This document shows positions 63,968 through 64,000 of a DNA stretch of 64,000 nucleotides, piece after piece (within the stretch, counting starts at the first letter, position 1; each line of letters starts with the position of its first letter). Origin of the DNA: Cryptosporangium phraense (GTDB lineage Bacteria; Actinomycetota; Actinomycetes; Mycobacteriales; Cryptosporangiaceae). The stretch is taken from the NCBI RefSeq assembly GCF_006912135.1, contig NZ_VIRS01000014.1, positions 1 to 64,000 of the forward strand, written 5' to 3'. Under the pieces are notes generated by a model. It ran no database searches, was not told the DNA's origin, and saw only the letters and a list, made by a program, of their open reading frames with translations. Both the position numbers and the translations under genes were made by a program.

Positions 63968-64000
63968 ACCGGGTCGTGCGCACCGACGGAGAGACCGTAG
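63964..64000 (+). CDS. start of a further operon gene (truncated by window end)
   Basis: GTG 63964 overlaps the FAH-family stop (GTGA) and opens a frame reading NRVVRTDGETV to the window edge. Too short to identify. Confidence 0.5.
   Translation, partial: MNRVVRTDGETV

Overview
The window is very GC-rich double-stranded DNA with dense, overlapping (ATGA/GTGA) gene joins, frequent GTG/TTG starts, several start codons preceded 6-7 nt upstream by a TANNNT -10 box with no Shine-Dalgarno (leaderless style), an IdeR/DmdR-type iron box, SigE-type sigma factor, DUF3263, DUF6343 and CATRA genes. Together these point to a filamentous or multicellular actinomycete (Cryptosporangium/Frankia/Micromonosporaceae-like); the species cannot be named from the sequence alone.

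Layout. 1-10.4 kb: a seven-gene NRPS-independent (IucA/IucC) siderophore operon containing two NIS synthetases, a diaminobutyrate aminotransferase and decarboxylase, an N-hydroxylase, a fold-III PLP decarboxylase and an unusual glutamine-synthetase-like ligase, with an iron box inside it. 10.4-18.4 kb: a CaiB/BaiF CoA-transferase, a DUF4097-like lipoprotein, a His/Asp-rich protein, a fused acyl-CoA carboxylase carboxyltransferase, then carbamate kinase + ring-opening amidohydrolase (barbiturase/cyanuric acid hydrolase family) + MocA-like nucleotidyltransferase, and a secreted TolB-like propeller protein. 18.6-20.2 kb: a SigE-family sigma gene broken by an in-frame TAG, coupled to a membrane-anchored partner. 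20.3-26.3 kb: core genes cysS, rlmB, a VanZ-like protein, an UgpC/MsmK-type ABC ATPase divergent from a LacI regulator, and tRNA-Thr(UGU).

26.35-30.76 kb: a decayed integrative island bounded by an imperfect 54-bp direct repeat of the tRNA-Thr 3' half. It has visibly lower GC than its surroundings in its TIR and nuclease genes and holds a frameshifted integrase, plasmid-type regulator remnants, a TIR-domain protein, a truncated methyltransferase, a P-loop fragment and a protein with two PD-(D/E)XK-like nuclease domains. 30.8-34.5 kb: a DUF433/PIN toxin-antitoxin pair with a broken toxin, then a MarR-MFS-isochorismatase-like operon and a GNAT gene. 34.5-40.2 kb: a probable conflict/defence cluster: a GNAT reading in frame into a CATRA-associated small protein, the CATRA protein with a nucleotide-cyclase-like C-terminus, a DUF6343 membrane protein, a stand-alone HsdR-N-type nuclease and a HEPN-motif protein.

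40.3-64 kb: mostly housekeeping or metabolic genes: a carboxylate-amine ligase operon, an Ltp-repeat protein, hydrolases, a GGDEF protein, an S66 peptidase with a YbaK-like deacylase, sugar metabolism genes (uronate-dehydrogenase-like, Gfo/Idh/MocA, a NagA homologue lacking its catalytic Asp), DUF3263, a histidine-kinase homologue lacking its phosphoacceptor His, a Cdc48-like AAA+ ATPase, and a GntR-controlled catabolic locus (amidohydrolase, MFS, SnoaL-like, FAH-family hydrolase) with a shared operator-like palindrome.
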